DNA from: Dehalococcoidia bacterium
Lineage (GTDB): Bacteria > Chloroflexota > Dehalococcoidia > Lucifugimonadales > Lucifugimonadaceae
NCBI GenBank assembly: GCA_029936155.1
Contig: JAPYUK010000008.1
Location: 13,078 to 68,054, forward strand
Direction of reading: 5' to 3'
DNA: 54,977 nucleotides
Shown: piece by piece, positions 16,411 to 25,627 of the stretch
Layout of the letters: every line of letters begins with the position of its first letter
How positions within the stretch are numbered: the stretch's first letter is position 1
Translations under genes and position numbers: made by a program
Notes under the pieces: generated by a model
Seen by the model: the letters and a program-made list of their open reading frames with translations, nothing else
Told to the model about the DNA's origin: nothing
The model's database searches: none

Positions 16411-16505
16411 AATTTGGGTGGGTATTTTTGTGCCTAGAAATTGGCACAGTGGAATCGTGTTATCAATGTACTAGCGGCCGTGAATGGCCGAATAGGAACG
16501 AAGAA

Positions 16506-19157
16506 TTGAAGTCGATAGAGTTTAGCGACCTACCAAAACGCTTTGATGTGAACGAACGAGAGTTGCACTGGCGCGATCGTTGGAACGAACTTGGCGTCGC
16601 CAACCGTGACCCGAATGCACCGCGTGAAAACTCGTTCGTTATCGACTCGCCGCCGCCGACCGTCAGCGGATCACTTCATATCGGTCACATCTTCTCGTAC
16701 ACGCATCAGGATCTGCTCGCTCGCTACAAGCGAATGACCGGATGGAACGTGGCCTACCCGATGGGCTGGGACGACAATGGTCTGCCAACCGAGCGTCGCG
16801 TTCAGAATTACTTCTTCGTTCGTGCCGAACGCAACGTGACCTACATCGAGAATCTTGATGTTGAAGCAAAGCGTGCAGAGCTGGGTCTCAAAAAGAACCA
16901 GGAACTCGTGATCAACCGTGAAAACTTTATTGAGCTTTGCCGAGTTATCACCGAGATGGACGAGATTGTCTTCAAAGACATGTTCAACCGGATGGGCTAC
17001 TCGATCGACTGGAGTGATGAATACACCACAATCGACGCCAAAAGCCGCCGCATCGCGCAGCGCAGTTTTCTGGATCTCCACGAGAAGGGACACGTATACC
17101 AACTTGAGTCGCCGACCATGTGGGATGTCGATTTCCAGACAGCCGTCGCCCAGGCTGAAGTTGAAGACCGTGAGAAAGGTGGCGCGTATCACGATATCGA
17201 GTTCGGAGTATTCGAGGAAGAGGCCCCGGTCAAGAGCTTTGTGATCTCGACTACTCGCCCCGAATTGCTGGCTGCTTGTGTGGGCATCACGGCCCATCCC
17301 GACGACGAACGATTCAAAGGGTTGTTCGGTAAACACGCCGTAACACCGGGTTTCTTCGCCAAAGTTCCCATTTTCCCGAGCTCCGAGGCCGATCCTGAAA
17401 AAGGGACGGGGATATTAATGGTGTGTACGTTCGGTGATCAGACCGACGTTGCTTGGTGGCATGAGCAGGGACTTGAACTGCGACAGATCCTAGGTCGCAA
17501 CGGCCGAATTCTCGACCACAAGTTTGGCGAAGACGGCTGGGAGAGCCAGAACCCTGAAAAAGCGAACGAGAACTATCAAGAGATGGTCGGAAAGCGAATT
17601 CCATCTGCCAAGTCGATCATGGTCGACTTGATGCGGGATCCCGAGAACTCTGCCACTGGTAACGGTGCGCCACTGCAGGATGAGCCGAAGCAAATTCAGC
17701 ACCCTGTTCGCTATTTCGAAAAAGGCGACAATCCGCTCGAATATCTGACTACGCGCCAGTGGTTCGTGAAGTTGCTCGACAAGACCGACCAGATGATTGA
17801 CATGGGTCGTAAGATCGATTGGCACCCCGACTTCATGCGTAAGCGGTTCGAGAACTGGACCGAAAACCTGAACGTCGACTGGTGTATTTCTCGCCAACGC
17901 TACTTTGGCGTGCCGATTCCAGTGTGGTATCCGCTCGATGAGCAGCTTGAGCCGCAGTACGATCAGGCCATCATTGCGACCGCCGACATGCTGCCCGTCG
18001 ACCCTGAGTCGACCGCGGCTCCCGGCTACAGCGAGCATCAGCGTGGAGTTGCAGGCGGATTTTCCGGGGAACCCGATATTTTCGACACGTGGTTCACTTC
18101 GTCGCTCAGCCCGCAAACGGTCGCCCGGTGGGGTGATGACGACGATCAGATGGACACGCTGTTCCCGATGGATGTGCGGCCGCAGGGTCACGACATTATT
18201 CGAACGTGGGCGTTCTACACGATCGCCAAGTCGATGCTGCACCATGAAACGGTGCCGTGGCGCAACATCAACCTATCGGGTTGGGTTCTCGATCCCGATC
18301 GGAAAAAAATGTCGAAGTCGAAAGGCAACGTGGTCACGCCGGTTGATACTCTCGACAGATTCGGAGCAGATGCCGTTCGCTACTGGTCGGCCTCGTTCAA
18401 GTTGGGCAGCGATGCCGCCCACGATGAGGCAATTTTCAAGATCGGTGGCAAGTTGGTCACCAAGCTTTACAACGCCGGTAAATTCGTACTCGCCCAGACG
18501 GCGGAAGACGGTCCTATTACGAACGAACTCGACCTAGCGTTTGTGGCCGAGCTCAAGGAAGTCGTCAGAATCGCCACTGAGTCGTTCGAGAAATTCGAGT
18601 ACTCCGTAGCGCTACAGGAGACCGAAAAATTCTTCTGGGGAGCATTTGCCGACAACTACATCGAACTGCTCAAAAGGCGTTCCCGCTCAGAAGACGACCC
18701 TGAGGGCAGGGCATCGGCTGTGGCGACATTGCGACTTGGCCTGAACGTCGTGTTGCGGTTGTTCGCTCCGATCGTTCCGACCATTGCCGATGAAGTGTGG
18801 AGTTGGGTGTTCGCCGAGGAGACGGGTGAGCCGTCGGTTCACAAGGCAGCTTGGCCAACGGTCGCCGAGCTCGATGCGATTCCTTCACCGGAAATTGCTG
18901 GCTCGTTCTCGGCTGCTTGTGACGCTATCTCAGCGATTCGAAAGGCAAAGAGCGAGAGCGGCGTGAGTTTGAATCGCGAGCTGCTGAGTCTGGTGCTTGA
19001 GGCCGACGATGAAGGTGAATCTGGTCTTCGACTGGTATTGGACGATGTCGCAGCCGCCGGTGGGGCTGAAGCGATCAGCTTCGTTTCTGGTACACCGTCG
19101 GGCGACTGGCGCTACAAAGCCCAGATCGAACCCGCTGAGGCACCGGAAAAAAAATAG
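16506..19157 (+). CDS. valS: Valyl-tRNA synthetase
   Basis: Class I aminoacyl-tRNA synthetase charging tRNA-Val and editing threonine. From TTG 16506 it is 883 aa. HIGH box: SGSLHIGHIFSYTHQD near residue 60; KMSKS box: KKMSKSKGN near residue 605. The segment GWDDNGLPTERRVQNYF is typical of the ValS group without the C-terminal coiled coil; the protein indeed ends shortly after the anticodon-binding domain. The start was chosen because AGGA (16494-16497) precedes it and because the sequence then begins SIEFSDLPKRFDVNE as expected. The open frame upstream to 16428 lies in the leader. Regulated by the T-box leader. Confidence 0.95.
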   Translation: MKSIEFSDLPKRFDVNERELHWRDRWNELGVANRDPNAPRENSFVIDSPPPTVSGSLHIGHIFSYTHQDLLARYKRMTGWNVAYPMGWDDNGLPTERRVQNYFFVRAERNVTYIENLDVEAKRAELGLKKNQELVINRENFIELCRVITEMDEIVFKDMFNRMGYSIDWSDEYTTIDAKSRRIAQRSFLDLHEKGHVYQLESPTMWDVDFQTAVAQAEVEDREKGGAYHDIEFGVFEEEAPVKSFVISTTRPELLAACVGITAHPDDERFKGLFGKHAVTPGFFAKVPIFPSSEADPEKGTGILMVCTFGDQTDVAWWHEQGLELRQILGRNGRILDHKFGEDGWESQNPEKANENYQEMVGKRIPSAKSIMVDLMRDPENSATGNGAPLQDEPKQIQHPVRYFEKGDNPLEYLTTRQWFVKLLDKTDQMIDMGRKIDWHPDFMRKRFENWTENLNVDWCISRQRYFGVPIPVWYPLDEQLEPQYDQAIIATADMLPVDPESTAAPGYSEHQRGVAGGFSGEPDIFDTWFTSSLSPQTVARWGDDDDQMDTLFPMDVRPQGHDIIRTWAFYTIAKSMLHHETVPWRNINLSGWVLDPDRKKMSKSKGNVVTPVDTLDRFGADAVRYWSASFKLGSDAAHDEAIFKIGGKLVTKLYNAGKFVLAQTAEDGPITNELDLAFVAELKEVVRIATESFEKFEYSVALQETEKFFWGAFADNYIELLKRRSRSEDDPEGRASAVATLRLGLNVVLRLFAPIVPTIADEVWSWVFAEETGEPSVHKAAWPTVAELDAIPSPEIAGSFSAACDAISAIRKAKSESGVSLNRELLSLVLEADDEGESGLRLVLDDVAAAGGAEAISFVSGTPSGDWRYKAQIEPAEAPEKK

Positions 19158-19230
19158 GTGCAAGTTGCGGGCGACCATAACGGCGGTCGCTGTTGCAAAC
19201 TTCTCCCTCACCCCAATCCTCTCCCGCTCG

Positions 19231-19255
19231 GTTAGAGGGCAGAATGCCCTCTAAC
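19231..19255. terminator. Bidirectional hairpin between convergent valS and RraA-like gene
   Basis: GTTAGAGGGC and GCCCTCTAAC form a perfect 10-bp stem with the 5-nt loop AGAAT. It overlaps the stop codon of the minus-strand gene. Just upstream (19203-19230) is a CTCCCTCACCCCAATCCTCT run of the kind seen in many bacterial intergenic repeats. T-runs are weak, so it may be a repeat that also terminates. Confidence 0.55.
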
Positions 19256-19937
19256 TCTTCGCTTTCCATTCTTCCCAGTTCGCCAGCGTGAAATTTGGAA
19301 CTGAGAAGTAGCGGTGTATTGCGCCTTCTTTGGCGCGCACCTCGGCACACATTTTGGCGACATCCGGAGCTTCGTCAACTGGAACCCTAGTAGCGCCGTC
19401 GGCATCACAAACGAGAATGTCGCCGGGATTGATGTTCAGGCTGGCGACGATGACCGGTATCTCGTGCTCAAGCATGTTGAATGGTCCGTGTCCAGGTACG
19501 CGGCCGGTCGCCCATAAGGGAAGTCCGGCGTCAGCAATTCCCGGTACGTCTCGTGCATTGCCGTCGACAAGCGCACCAACCGCGCCGAGAGCCTTCATTT
19601 GATATGCCATGCCATCGCCGATAATTGCGCCGCGTCGCGCAGGTTTTTCAACATCCTGTTGCACGACAATCACGGGTACGTTCGCGCGGGCGATCGCATC
19701 GAAATAGTCCATACGATTCACGTTGAATTCACCTGGTTCGTTCAACGGCGCCCACGTCGAGGTTAGAGCGTATCCAACTGCCGGTTTTGCACCTGGAGAG
19801 ATATATTCACGGATGCTTGGGTCGGTGTAGTCGTCATCTTCGTGGACGAACCCACGGACGAGGATTCCAGCGTTTTGGACTGTGGCCGAGTCGTATTCAG
19901 CGAGGGTGTCGAGGATCGACTGATCAATTGTTTTCAT
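19251..19937 (-). CDS. RraA-like protein (HMG/4-hydroxy-4-methyl-2-oxoglutarate aldolase family)
   Basis: A 228-aa protein of the RraA/HMG-aldolase fold, formerly annotated as demethylmenaquinone methyltransferase. The hallmark segment is present: GDGMAYQMKALGAVGALVDGN followed by ARDVPGIADAGLPLWATG. Members are metal-dependent retro-aldolases or decarboxylases acting on 2-oxo acids in aromatic breakdown, or bind RNase E; in a catabolically rich genome an aldolase is more likely. ATG 19937 (MKTIDQSIL) is chosen; the frame is open upstream to 20153 but overlaps the preceding gene. It lies 25 nt after the small hypothetical gene, at the end of the CoA operon strand. Confidence 0.85.
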   Translation of the reverse strand: MKTIDQSILDTLAEYDSATVQNAGILVRGFVHEDDDYTDPSIREYISPGAKPAVGYALTSTWAPLNEPGEFNVNRMDYFDAIARANVPVIVVQQDVEKPARRGAIIGDGMAYQMKALGAVGALVDGNARDVPGIADAGLPLWATGRVPGHGPFNMLEHEIPVIVASLNINPGDILVCDADGATRVPVDEAPDVAKMCAEVRAKEGAIHRYFSVPNFTLANWEEWKAKS

Positions 19938-19962
19938 AGTAAGGAGTATTTGCTGTTCGTGG

Positions 19963-20235
19963 CTACTGTTCGAGCGGAACGATGTCTGGCTCGATTGAAA
20001 GTGGATCACCGGGGAAGAATTCTCTCCACGGCTCGAACTGTTCGACGAATGTCCGGCCCTCTTCGGTCGATCCGATGCCCTTGATGGCCCGTCCCGGATC
20101 GTAACCTGTGGTCTTCGCCAGAGCTTCGATGCCGCGTTTCGTCTCGCGAACACCGCCGACGGAGAACGAGTCTCCGTCTTCGTTTTCGACGATCAGATCG
20201 AATCCTTTTTTCTTCTGTTTCCAGTACAGCCTCAT
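19963..20235 (-). CDS. Hypothetical protein (90 aa)
   Basis: Not recognised. Starts at ATG 20235 behind GAGG with 7-nt spacing. The protein is small, soluble and Lys/Glu/Gly-rich, opening MRLYWKQKKKGFDLIVENEDG, and ends in an acidic, Pro-rich tail. A longer start at 20292 is possible but has no ribosome site. It sits between coaBC and the RraA-like gene on the same strand, 25 nt ahead of the latter, so cotranscription is likely. Confidence 0.55.
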   Translation of the reverse strand: MRLYWKQKKKGFDLIVENEDGDSFSVGGVRETKRGIEALAKTTGYDPGRAIKGIGSTEEGRTFVEQFEPWREFFPGDPLSIEPDIVPLEQ

Positions 20236-20376
20236 CAACGCACCTCGGTCTGCAATTGCTCTGAAATATATTTGATGATAAATCTCGCCCACATTCTAAA
20301 GGCACGCGCGCTGATCTGGACACGCGAATCTATGTCGAATGAGATTGAAGTGATGCGCCACAGATGGCTGGCGTGG

Positions 20377-21612
20377 CTATCGATCGCTGAGCAGGGACAA
20401 GGCACGATCTAGAATTGCATGGCCAACATCGAGCTTGTACATCAGCGGTTGCTGCTCTGCAATTCCCTCTGCATCGACGAATGTCACCCTGTTCGTGTCT
20501 GTTCCGAACCCGCTTCCTGGCTCACTCACGTCATTGGCAACAACAAACGCAGCGCCCTTCGGAGTAGCCTTCGCTCTTGCGTTCATTTCGAGGTCGTTCG
20601 TCTCTGCGGCAAATGCCACTTTCACGAGATTTCGACCGTGTGCCAGCGGCATGAAATCTTCGACCTTCTTAAGATCGAGGGTCATCTCACCCGATCCCTG
20701 TTTCTTGATCTTGTGATCAGAAACGTTCGCCGGAGTAAAGTCGGAAATAGCAGCGGCCATGATCAGCAGATCAGCGTCGGACGACTCGAGAACGATTGCA
20801 TCGCGCATCTCTTCGACTGTTGATGCCTTCACCACAGTGACTCCTGCAGGGTCGGGAAGACTCGATGCTGAAACGAGCGTAACAATTGCACCCCGATCTC
20901 GTGCCGCCTCCGCGATTGCATAGCCCATCTTTCCGGTCGAACGATTTGAGATATATCTGACGGGATCAATGGGCTGGCGTGTGCCACCAGCAGAAACGAT
21001 CACATGCCTGCCTCTATAGTCGCCATGCCTCCCCACTGCTTGACGCACCAGCCCGATCAGGGCTGCCGTGTCGACGAGTCGACCCTTGCCTACCAGGCCT
21101 GATGCAAGCCGCCCACTATCAGGTCCAGCAACCAAGACGCCGTCACCGACCAGCATTTCCACATTTCGCCGAGTTGGTGGACTGGCGAACATATCGGCGT
21201 CCATGGCTGGAGCCACGATAACTGGTGCCTCGGTCGCCAGCACTGTTGCGGTAAGCGGGTCGTCAGTGATCCCCATCGCCAGTTTGGCGAGAGTGTTTGC
21301 AGTTGCCGGTGCTATCAGTACGCAATCGGCGTGCAAAGCCAGCGCTACGTGGTCGATGCTCAATTCTGAATTGGCATCCCAGAGCGACGTTGTCACGGGT
21401 CGATGGGTTAGCGCCTCGAACGTCGTTGTGCCAACAAACTCCATGGCCGATGTGGTCATGATCACGTCGACAAATGCACCTGCCTGAACCAGCTTGCTTG
21501 CGATATCGGCGGCTTTGTAGGCGGCGATCGAGCCGGTCACACCGAGCACTATCGACTTGCCTTCAAGCGGCGGTCGTGAGATTGGTTGCATCGAGCTAAT
21601 TGCAGGTGACAT
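20377..21612 (-). CDS. coaBC: Bifunctional phosphopantothenoylcysteine decarboxylase / phosphopantothenate-cysteine ligase
   Basis: Carries out two steps of coenzyme A synthesis: ligation of cysteine to 4'-phosphopantothenate and FMN-dependent decarboxylation. The CoaC half (about 18-190) shows GVTGSIAAYKAADI, APATANTLAKLA and VAPAMDADM; the last differs from the usual PAMNxxM by Asp for Asn at the substrate-binding position. The CoaB half (about 205-411) opens VIVSAGGTRQPIDPVRYISN and has STGKMGYAIAEAA and FAAET. At 411 aa the length is normal. Starts 14 nt after coaX. If the Asp is real, decarboxylase efficiency could be affected. Confidence 0.95.
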   Translation of the reverse strand: MSPAISSMQPISRPPLEGKSIVLGVTGSIAAYKAADIASKLVQAGAFVDVIMTTSAMEFVGTTTFEALTHRPVTTSLWDANSELSIDHVALALHADCVLIAPATANTLAKLAMGITDDPLTATVLATEAPVIVAPAMDADMFASPPTRRNVEMLVGDGVLVAGPDSGRLASGLVGKGRLVDTAALIGLVRQAVGRHGDYRGRHVIVSAGGTRQPIDPVRYISNRSTGKMGYAIAEAARDRGAIVTLVSASSLPDPAGVTVVKASTVEEMRDAIVLESSDADLLIMAAAISDFTPANVSDHKIKKQGSGEMTLDLKKVEDFMPLAHGRNLVKVAFAAETNDLEMNARAKATPKGAAFVVANDVSEPGSGFGTDTNRVTFVDAEGIAEQQPLMYKLDVGHAILDRALSLLSDR

Positions 21613-21626
21613 GGTCTGTAACCAGT

Positions 21627-22412
21627 CTAAGTGATGTTCATTTCGTGAACCATTCGAAGACCGATGAGGGTCAGTTCGGGGTTCACGTGGTTGAACGATT
21701 CGGTGTGTTGCGCCATCAGGTTGGCGAGCCCGCCAGTTGCGACAACTGAAACTTTATCTGGGGCGTCGGGATTGAGTTCTGCCTTGAATCGGACCAGCAT
21801 GCCTTCAATCAACTCGGCAAATCCATAGATGAATCCGGACTGCATCGAAGCAACCGTGCTTCGACCGATCACACGATCGGGAGCGACCATCTCGACCCGT
21901 CTGAGTTGAGACGTATTGCGGAACATGGCGTCGGCGGCAATTTCCATTCCAGGAGAGATAGCCCCTCCAATGTAGTCGCCGTCAGCGGTAACTGCGTCGA
22001 ACACGGTTGCAGTGCCGATATCGACAACGACCAAGGGCCCGCCGTAAAGCTGGTGCGCTGCGACGGCGTCGACGATTCGGTCAGCACCGACGTCTTGTGT
22101 GCGGTCGTAGTGGATGCGGATTCCCGTTCGAACACCTGGGCCGATTACGAGAGGTTCGAGACTGGTTAGAGCAGATAAGGCAGCGACGTAGGCTTCAGTC
22201 AGCGGGGGCACCACTGAGCAAATGACTACAGCATCGAACGATTCCGGCTCGACGCCTTTCGAACGTAGTACACCTTGCAAAGCCCAGGCATGCTCGTCGA
22301 TAGTTCGGGTTTCGCGGGTCGCCAATCGCCAGGTGGCGGTCAGTTCCTGATCGTCAAACGCGCCGATTGTGATGTTCGTGTTGCCGATATCGACGGCAAG
22401 TAGGTAAGTCAC
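21627..22412 (-). CDS. coaX: Type III pantothenate kinase
   Basis: Phosphorylates pantothenate, the first committed step of CoA synthesis; type III enzymes belong to the ASKHA fold and resist feedback by CoA. Visible motifs: LLAVDIGNTNITIG (P-loop-like, N-terminus), GADRIVDAVAAHQLYGGPLVVVD (substrate/dimer region, about residue 100) and GGAISPGM. GTG 22412 is chosen because it puts the conserved DIGNTN at residue 8 as in the family; ATG 22439 is the alternative. It lies between nnr and coaBC on the same strand. Confidence 0.95.
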   Translation of the reverse strand: MTYLLAVDIGNTNITIGAFDDQELTATWRLATRETRTIDEHAWALQGVLRSKGVEPESFDAVVICSVVPPLTEAYVAALSALTSLEPLVIGPGVRTGIRIHYDRTQDVGADRIVDAVAAHQLYGGPLVVVDIGTATVFDAVTADGDYIGGAISPGMEIAADAMFRNTSQLRRVEMVAPDRVIGRSTVASMQSGFIYGFAELIEGMLVRFKAELNPDAPDKVSVVATGGLANLMAQHTESFNHVNPELTLIGLRMVHEMNIT

Positions 22413-22501
22413 TGTTTCCCAAGTATATGAGCGTGGCATGGGAAAACACGGTCATTTACACGCGACCGGGTGTTATTGAGGGTAAGAAATGGAACTATCG
22501 A

Positions 22502-24067
22502 CTATTGCGAGTCGGACTGAACATAATCTCGGTAAAAGGCTCCGAGTCGTTCTGAAACGTCGGTGGCTCGCATCCCTGTTTCGCCAAGTTCTCGACTGGC
22601 GATGTCGGCGGCGTAGCCGTGTACGAACACCCCAAGAGACGACATTGCGAAGGATTCATCGGGAGATTGAGCGAGCAGCCCACCGATCAAACCGGCAAGC
22701 ACATCGCCACTTCCACCCTTGGCGAGACCCGAGTTGACCCAAGGCGAGACTGCCAGCCGTCCGTCGGGCGCTGCAATAAGAGTGGAAGCCCCTTTCAAAA
22801 CAACAATCTTGCCGAACTTTTTAGCTGCTTCCAAGACGGTGGATTTTCGATCTTCCTGAACTTCTTGGATCGAGATACCAAGCAGCCGACTCATCTCGCC
22901 AGAGTGCGGCGTCAGTACGGCTGGATTCTCAAATCGATCCCACCATTTGTGGCTGCCACTGAGGATGTTCAGAGCGTCGGCATCGAGCACCAACGGTGTC
23001 GCTGGGTTCATCTGTGACAGGAATATCGACAAGAACTCGGAGGTTGAGGGGTTGTTGCCGAGTCCCGGGCCGATCACGACAGAGTTGGAGCGAGCAGCTA
23101 GATCAAGTGCGATTCGAGCGGCTGTGGTGGGCGTTACCTCGCTATTCTCTGATGAAACGGGGAGCGAGCTGTACACCGCCTCGGGAATGGCTCCTGCTAT
23201 CCGGTTGTAAGCAGGTTCAGGAGTAGCAACAAATGTCAGGCCATTTCCTGAACGAGTGGCAGCGTCGGTCGCCATACTTACGGCACCGAGGTACTGCTTG
23301 GACCCGCCAATGATCAAATTAGATCCGAACGTACCTTTGTGAGCCGCAAATGGCCGTTCAGGGTAGAGGGACGCCGCAAGATCGGGCGTAAGTAACTCGA
23401 CGTCGACTTGTGAATCGAGACCGGCCGGAATGCCGATATCCAGCTCGCTAATGTCCCCGGTCGTCGATGGATCGCCAGCTAAGGCTGGGCCGATCTTTGT
23501 GTAGCCAAGCATCAACGTGAAATCGGCTGGAAGCCCAGCTATGTCGAATTCACCGGTATCCGAGTTCAAACCGGTCGGCAGATCGAGTGCTGCGACTGGA
23601 ATTGCCGATTCGAGAACGACAAATAACAGTGATGTAAGTGGCTCGGTGATAGGTCGTGACGCCCCAGTGCCCAACACGGCGTCGACCACAAGATCAGTTG
23701 AGTCGAGTGTAGATATCAGCAGTTCAAGACCATCTTTGGAGGTTCCGTCGAAAACTGAAACTCCGACGACTTCAGCGAGCTCACGTTTTGGGTCTTGAGC
23801 TTTTCGATCTGCGCAAAGAATCGCCGTTACATTCGCACCCCAACTGGCGAGATGACGACCCGCCACGAATCCATCAGCACCGTTGTTACCGGGGCCGATA
23901 AGGATCACAACTCGACGGCCAAATATGCCATTATCTTCGTCAAATCTGGCTCGAACCCACTCGGCAACTGACAGTCCGGCGTTTTCCATGAGCGTGTCGA
24001 GCGATACACCGGCCTCGACCGACGACTGCTCGATCGCTTGCATCTGGGCAGCAGTTACTAGTTTCAT
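22502..24067 (-). CDS. nnr: Bifunctional NAD(P)H-hydrate epimerase / ADP- or ATP-dependent NAD(P)H-hydrate dehydratase
   Basis: Repairs NADHX and NADPHX, the damaged hydrated cofactors. The 521-aa fusion has the YjeF-N epimerase domain first (about 1-210, with GPGNNGADGFVAGRHL) and the YjeF-C dehydratase domain second (about 230-521, with GGSKQYLGAVSMA, LTPHSGEMSRLL and the kinase-like SGLAKGGSGDVLAGLIGGLL). ATG 24067 overlaps the acpS stop (ATGA), showing coupling; a longer frame to 24247 is inside acpS and is rejected. The acpS-nnr pair is conserved in many bacteria. Confidence 0.95.
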   Translation of the reverse strand: MKLVTAAQMQAIEQSSVEAGVSLDTLMENAGLSVAEWVRARFDEDNGIFGRRVVILIGPGNNGADGFVAGRHLASWGANVTAILCADRKAQDPKRELAEVVGVSVFDGTSKDGLELLISTLDSTDLVVDAVLGTGASRPITEPLTSLLFVVLESAIPVAALDLPTGLNSDTGEFDIAGLPADFTLMLGYTKIGPALAGDPSTTGDISELDIGIPAGLDSQVDVELLTPDLAASLYPERPFAAHKGTFGSNLIIGGSKQYLGAVSMATDAATRSGNGLTFVATPEPAYNRIAGAIPEAVYSSLPVSSENSEVTPTTAARIALDLAARSNSVVIGPGLGNNPSTSEFLSIFLSQMNPATPLVLDADALNILSGSHKWWDRFENPAVLTPHSGEMSRLLGISIQEVQEDRKSTVLEAAKKFGKIVVLKGASTLIAAPDGRLAVSPWVNSGLAKGGSGDVLAGLIGGLLAQSPDESFAMSSLGVFVHGYAADIASRELGETGMRATDVSERLGAFYRDYVQSDSQ

Positions 24068-24447
24068 GGCTTCCAAGCGCCGTCCCGAGCTTCTCCTACA
24101 GCAGAGGCGGTCGCAAACTCGCGGGAGTGGGAAAGGCTCAACGCAATTCGGGTAATGCCCATCTTCTCCGCCCGTGCCTTCGCTGGACCATGTAGCAGTA
24201 TCTCTGGCGGACCGCCTCGCTGGCGTGTGACTTCGATCGACTTCCAAGGCACACCCCGTACTCCGGTGCCCAGCAGCTTCATCACCGCCTCTTTGGCTGC
24301 GAATCGACTCGCGAGCTGATGCGGGCGACCGCGGGCGTAACGCTGTTCGCCCTCGGTGAATATCTTTGCTAAAAACCGTTCAGGGTAGCGTTCCAGTACC
24401 CCAGCGACTCTGGGAATCTCGATTAGGTCGATCCCTGTGTAGATCAT
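24064..24447 (-). CDS. acpS: Holo-[acyl-carrier-protein] synthase
   Basis: Transfers the 4'-phosphopantetheine of CoA to apo-ACP for fatty acid synthesis. The 127-aa protein has the N-terminal metal site GIDLIEIPRV, the hallmark ASRFAAKEAVMKLLGTG near residue 50 and LSLSHSREFATASAV near the end. The size is normal. It is the first gene of a minus-strand cofactor cluster (acpS-nnr-coaX-coaBC) joining CoA synthesis with its use. The 173-nt divergent space to folD should hold promoters for both directions. Confidence 0.96.
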   Translation of the reverse strand: MIYTGIDLIEIPRVAGVLERYPERFLAKIFTEGEQRYARGRPHQLASRFAAKEAVMKLLGTGVRGVPWKSIEVTRQRGGPPEILLHGPAKARAEKMGITRIALSLSHSREFATASAVGEARDGAWKP

Positions 24448-24620
24448 GCGATAGGAACCTCCGGCCCCAGAGCATGTGTCAGCTGATCGGCCGACGCAGT
24501 AAAAATTCTTCCCGGAATAATACTTGTATTCATGAATTCTCGGTTACGATTTATTCGGGCATATACCAGTTCCGCATCACTCAGTACATTTTTCTTCATA
24601 TCTATCGGAGCCAGATCAAA

Positions 24621-25508
24621 GTGACAGCACGAATTATCGACGGTAAACAAGTGGCCTCAGCGGTCCATGACGAGGTTGCTGCTGGAGTGGCCGAGTTTAA
24701 GAAGAAGCATGATGCCGTTCCCGGGCTCACAGTCGTTTTGATTGGCGATGACCCGGCTTCCCACTCCTACGTAAAAGGGAAAGAGCGTGCGTGCGAGAAG
24801 GTCGGTATCAGGACCGAGACGATTCGACACGACTCTTCGATCACCCAGAAAGCGTTGATCGAGATCGTCGAAGGCCTCAACGCCGACCCGCAGGTCAATG
24901 GTATTCTCGTGCAGTTGCCACTTCCCGACCATCTCGATGGAGACGCAGTGATTCATGCGATTGATCCAATGAAAGATGTCGATGGCCTTCACCCCGAAAA
25001 CGCTGGGCTGTTGATGCTTGGTCAACCTCGCTTTGCCCCGGCAACTCCACTCGGCGTCCAGCGCATGCTTGTCGAACAGAACGTAGATATGAAGGGTGCC
25101 AAGGTCGTGATCGTCGGTCGAAGCAAGCTTGTTGGAATGCCACTGACCGCCTTGCTCTTGCAAAAAGGAGTTGGTGCAAACTCGACCGTGACCGTGTGCC
25201 ACACTGGAACCAAAGACATCGGTGCGGAGACACGGCGCGCCGACGTACTAATCGCAGCAACTGGTTATCCTGGAACGATTACAACTGACATGATCAAGCC
25301 CGGTGCAGTGATCATCGACGTGGGCGTTTCCAGAGTCGACGACGCCACGCGCAAACGTGGCTATCGTCTCACTGGTGATGTCGATTTCGAAGGAGCATCA
25401 GAGGTCGCATCGGCAATCACGCCGGTACCGGGCGGAGTCGGGCCGATGACCATTTCGATGCTTCTCGTGAACGTGTTGCATGCAGCTGAATTGGCTGTCT
25501 CAAACTAA
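24621..25508 (+). CDS. folD: Methylenetetrahydrofolate dehydrogenase / methenyltetrahydrofolate cyclohydrolase
   Basis: Interconverts methylene-, methenyl- and 10-formyl-THF in one-carbon metabolism with NADP+. From GTG 24621 it is 295 aa. Visible: the substrate motif GDDPASHSYVKGKERACEKVGI with the catalytic Lys, GILVQLPLPDHLD, DVDGLHPENAG, the dinucleotide loop VIVGRSKLVGMPL and the terminal TPVPGGVGPMT. The start was chosen because the domain begins directly (TARIIDGKQVA); the frame continues upstream across acpS territory, which is rejected. Divergent to acpS. Confidence 0.95.
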   Translation: MTARIIDGKQVASAVHDEVAAGVAEFKKKHDAVPGLTVVLIGDDPASHSYVKGKERACEKVGIRTETIRHDSSITQKALIEIVEGLNADPQVNGILVQLPLPDHLDGDAVIHAIDPMKDVDGLHPENAGLLMLGQPRFAPATPLGVQRMLVEQNVDMKGAKVVIVGRSKLVGMPLTALLLQKGVGANSTVTVCHTGTKDIGAETRRADVLIAATGYPGTITTDMIKPGAVIIDVGVSRVDDATRKRGYRLTGDVDFEGASEVASAITPVPGGVGPMTISMLLVNVLHAAELAVSN

Positions 25509-25515
25509 GATCACA

Positions 25516-25544
25516 TTAGATATATCGATAATTTGCGATAGAAT
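25516..25544 (+). promoter_or_regulatory. Possible promoter of the pdhA operon
   Basis: TTAGAT (25516-25521) and TAGAAT (25539-25544) are separated by 17 nt, 84 nt ahead of pdhA. An inverted repeat, AATCCCA (25567-25573) and TGGGATT (25591-25597), follows in the leader and could be an operator. Consensus match is modest. Confidence 0.3.
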
Positions 25545-25627
25545 GATCGTTTAGCCGTTTCCGACGAATCCCAGAATTGTGTACTTTTTTTGGGATTGCA
25601 AGTACTGTTCGCGTCATCTGTTAATTA

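Noticed and set aside
16671-17336. 221-aa frame opposite valS
   Set aside because: Antisense shadow of valS; no start site or family match.
17490-18245. 251-aa frame opposite valS
   Set aside because: Shadow of a well-supported synthetase gene, odd composition.
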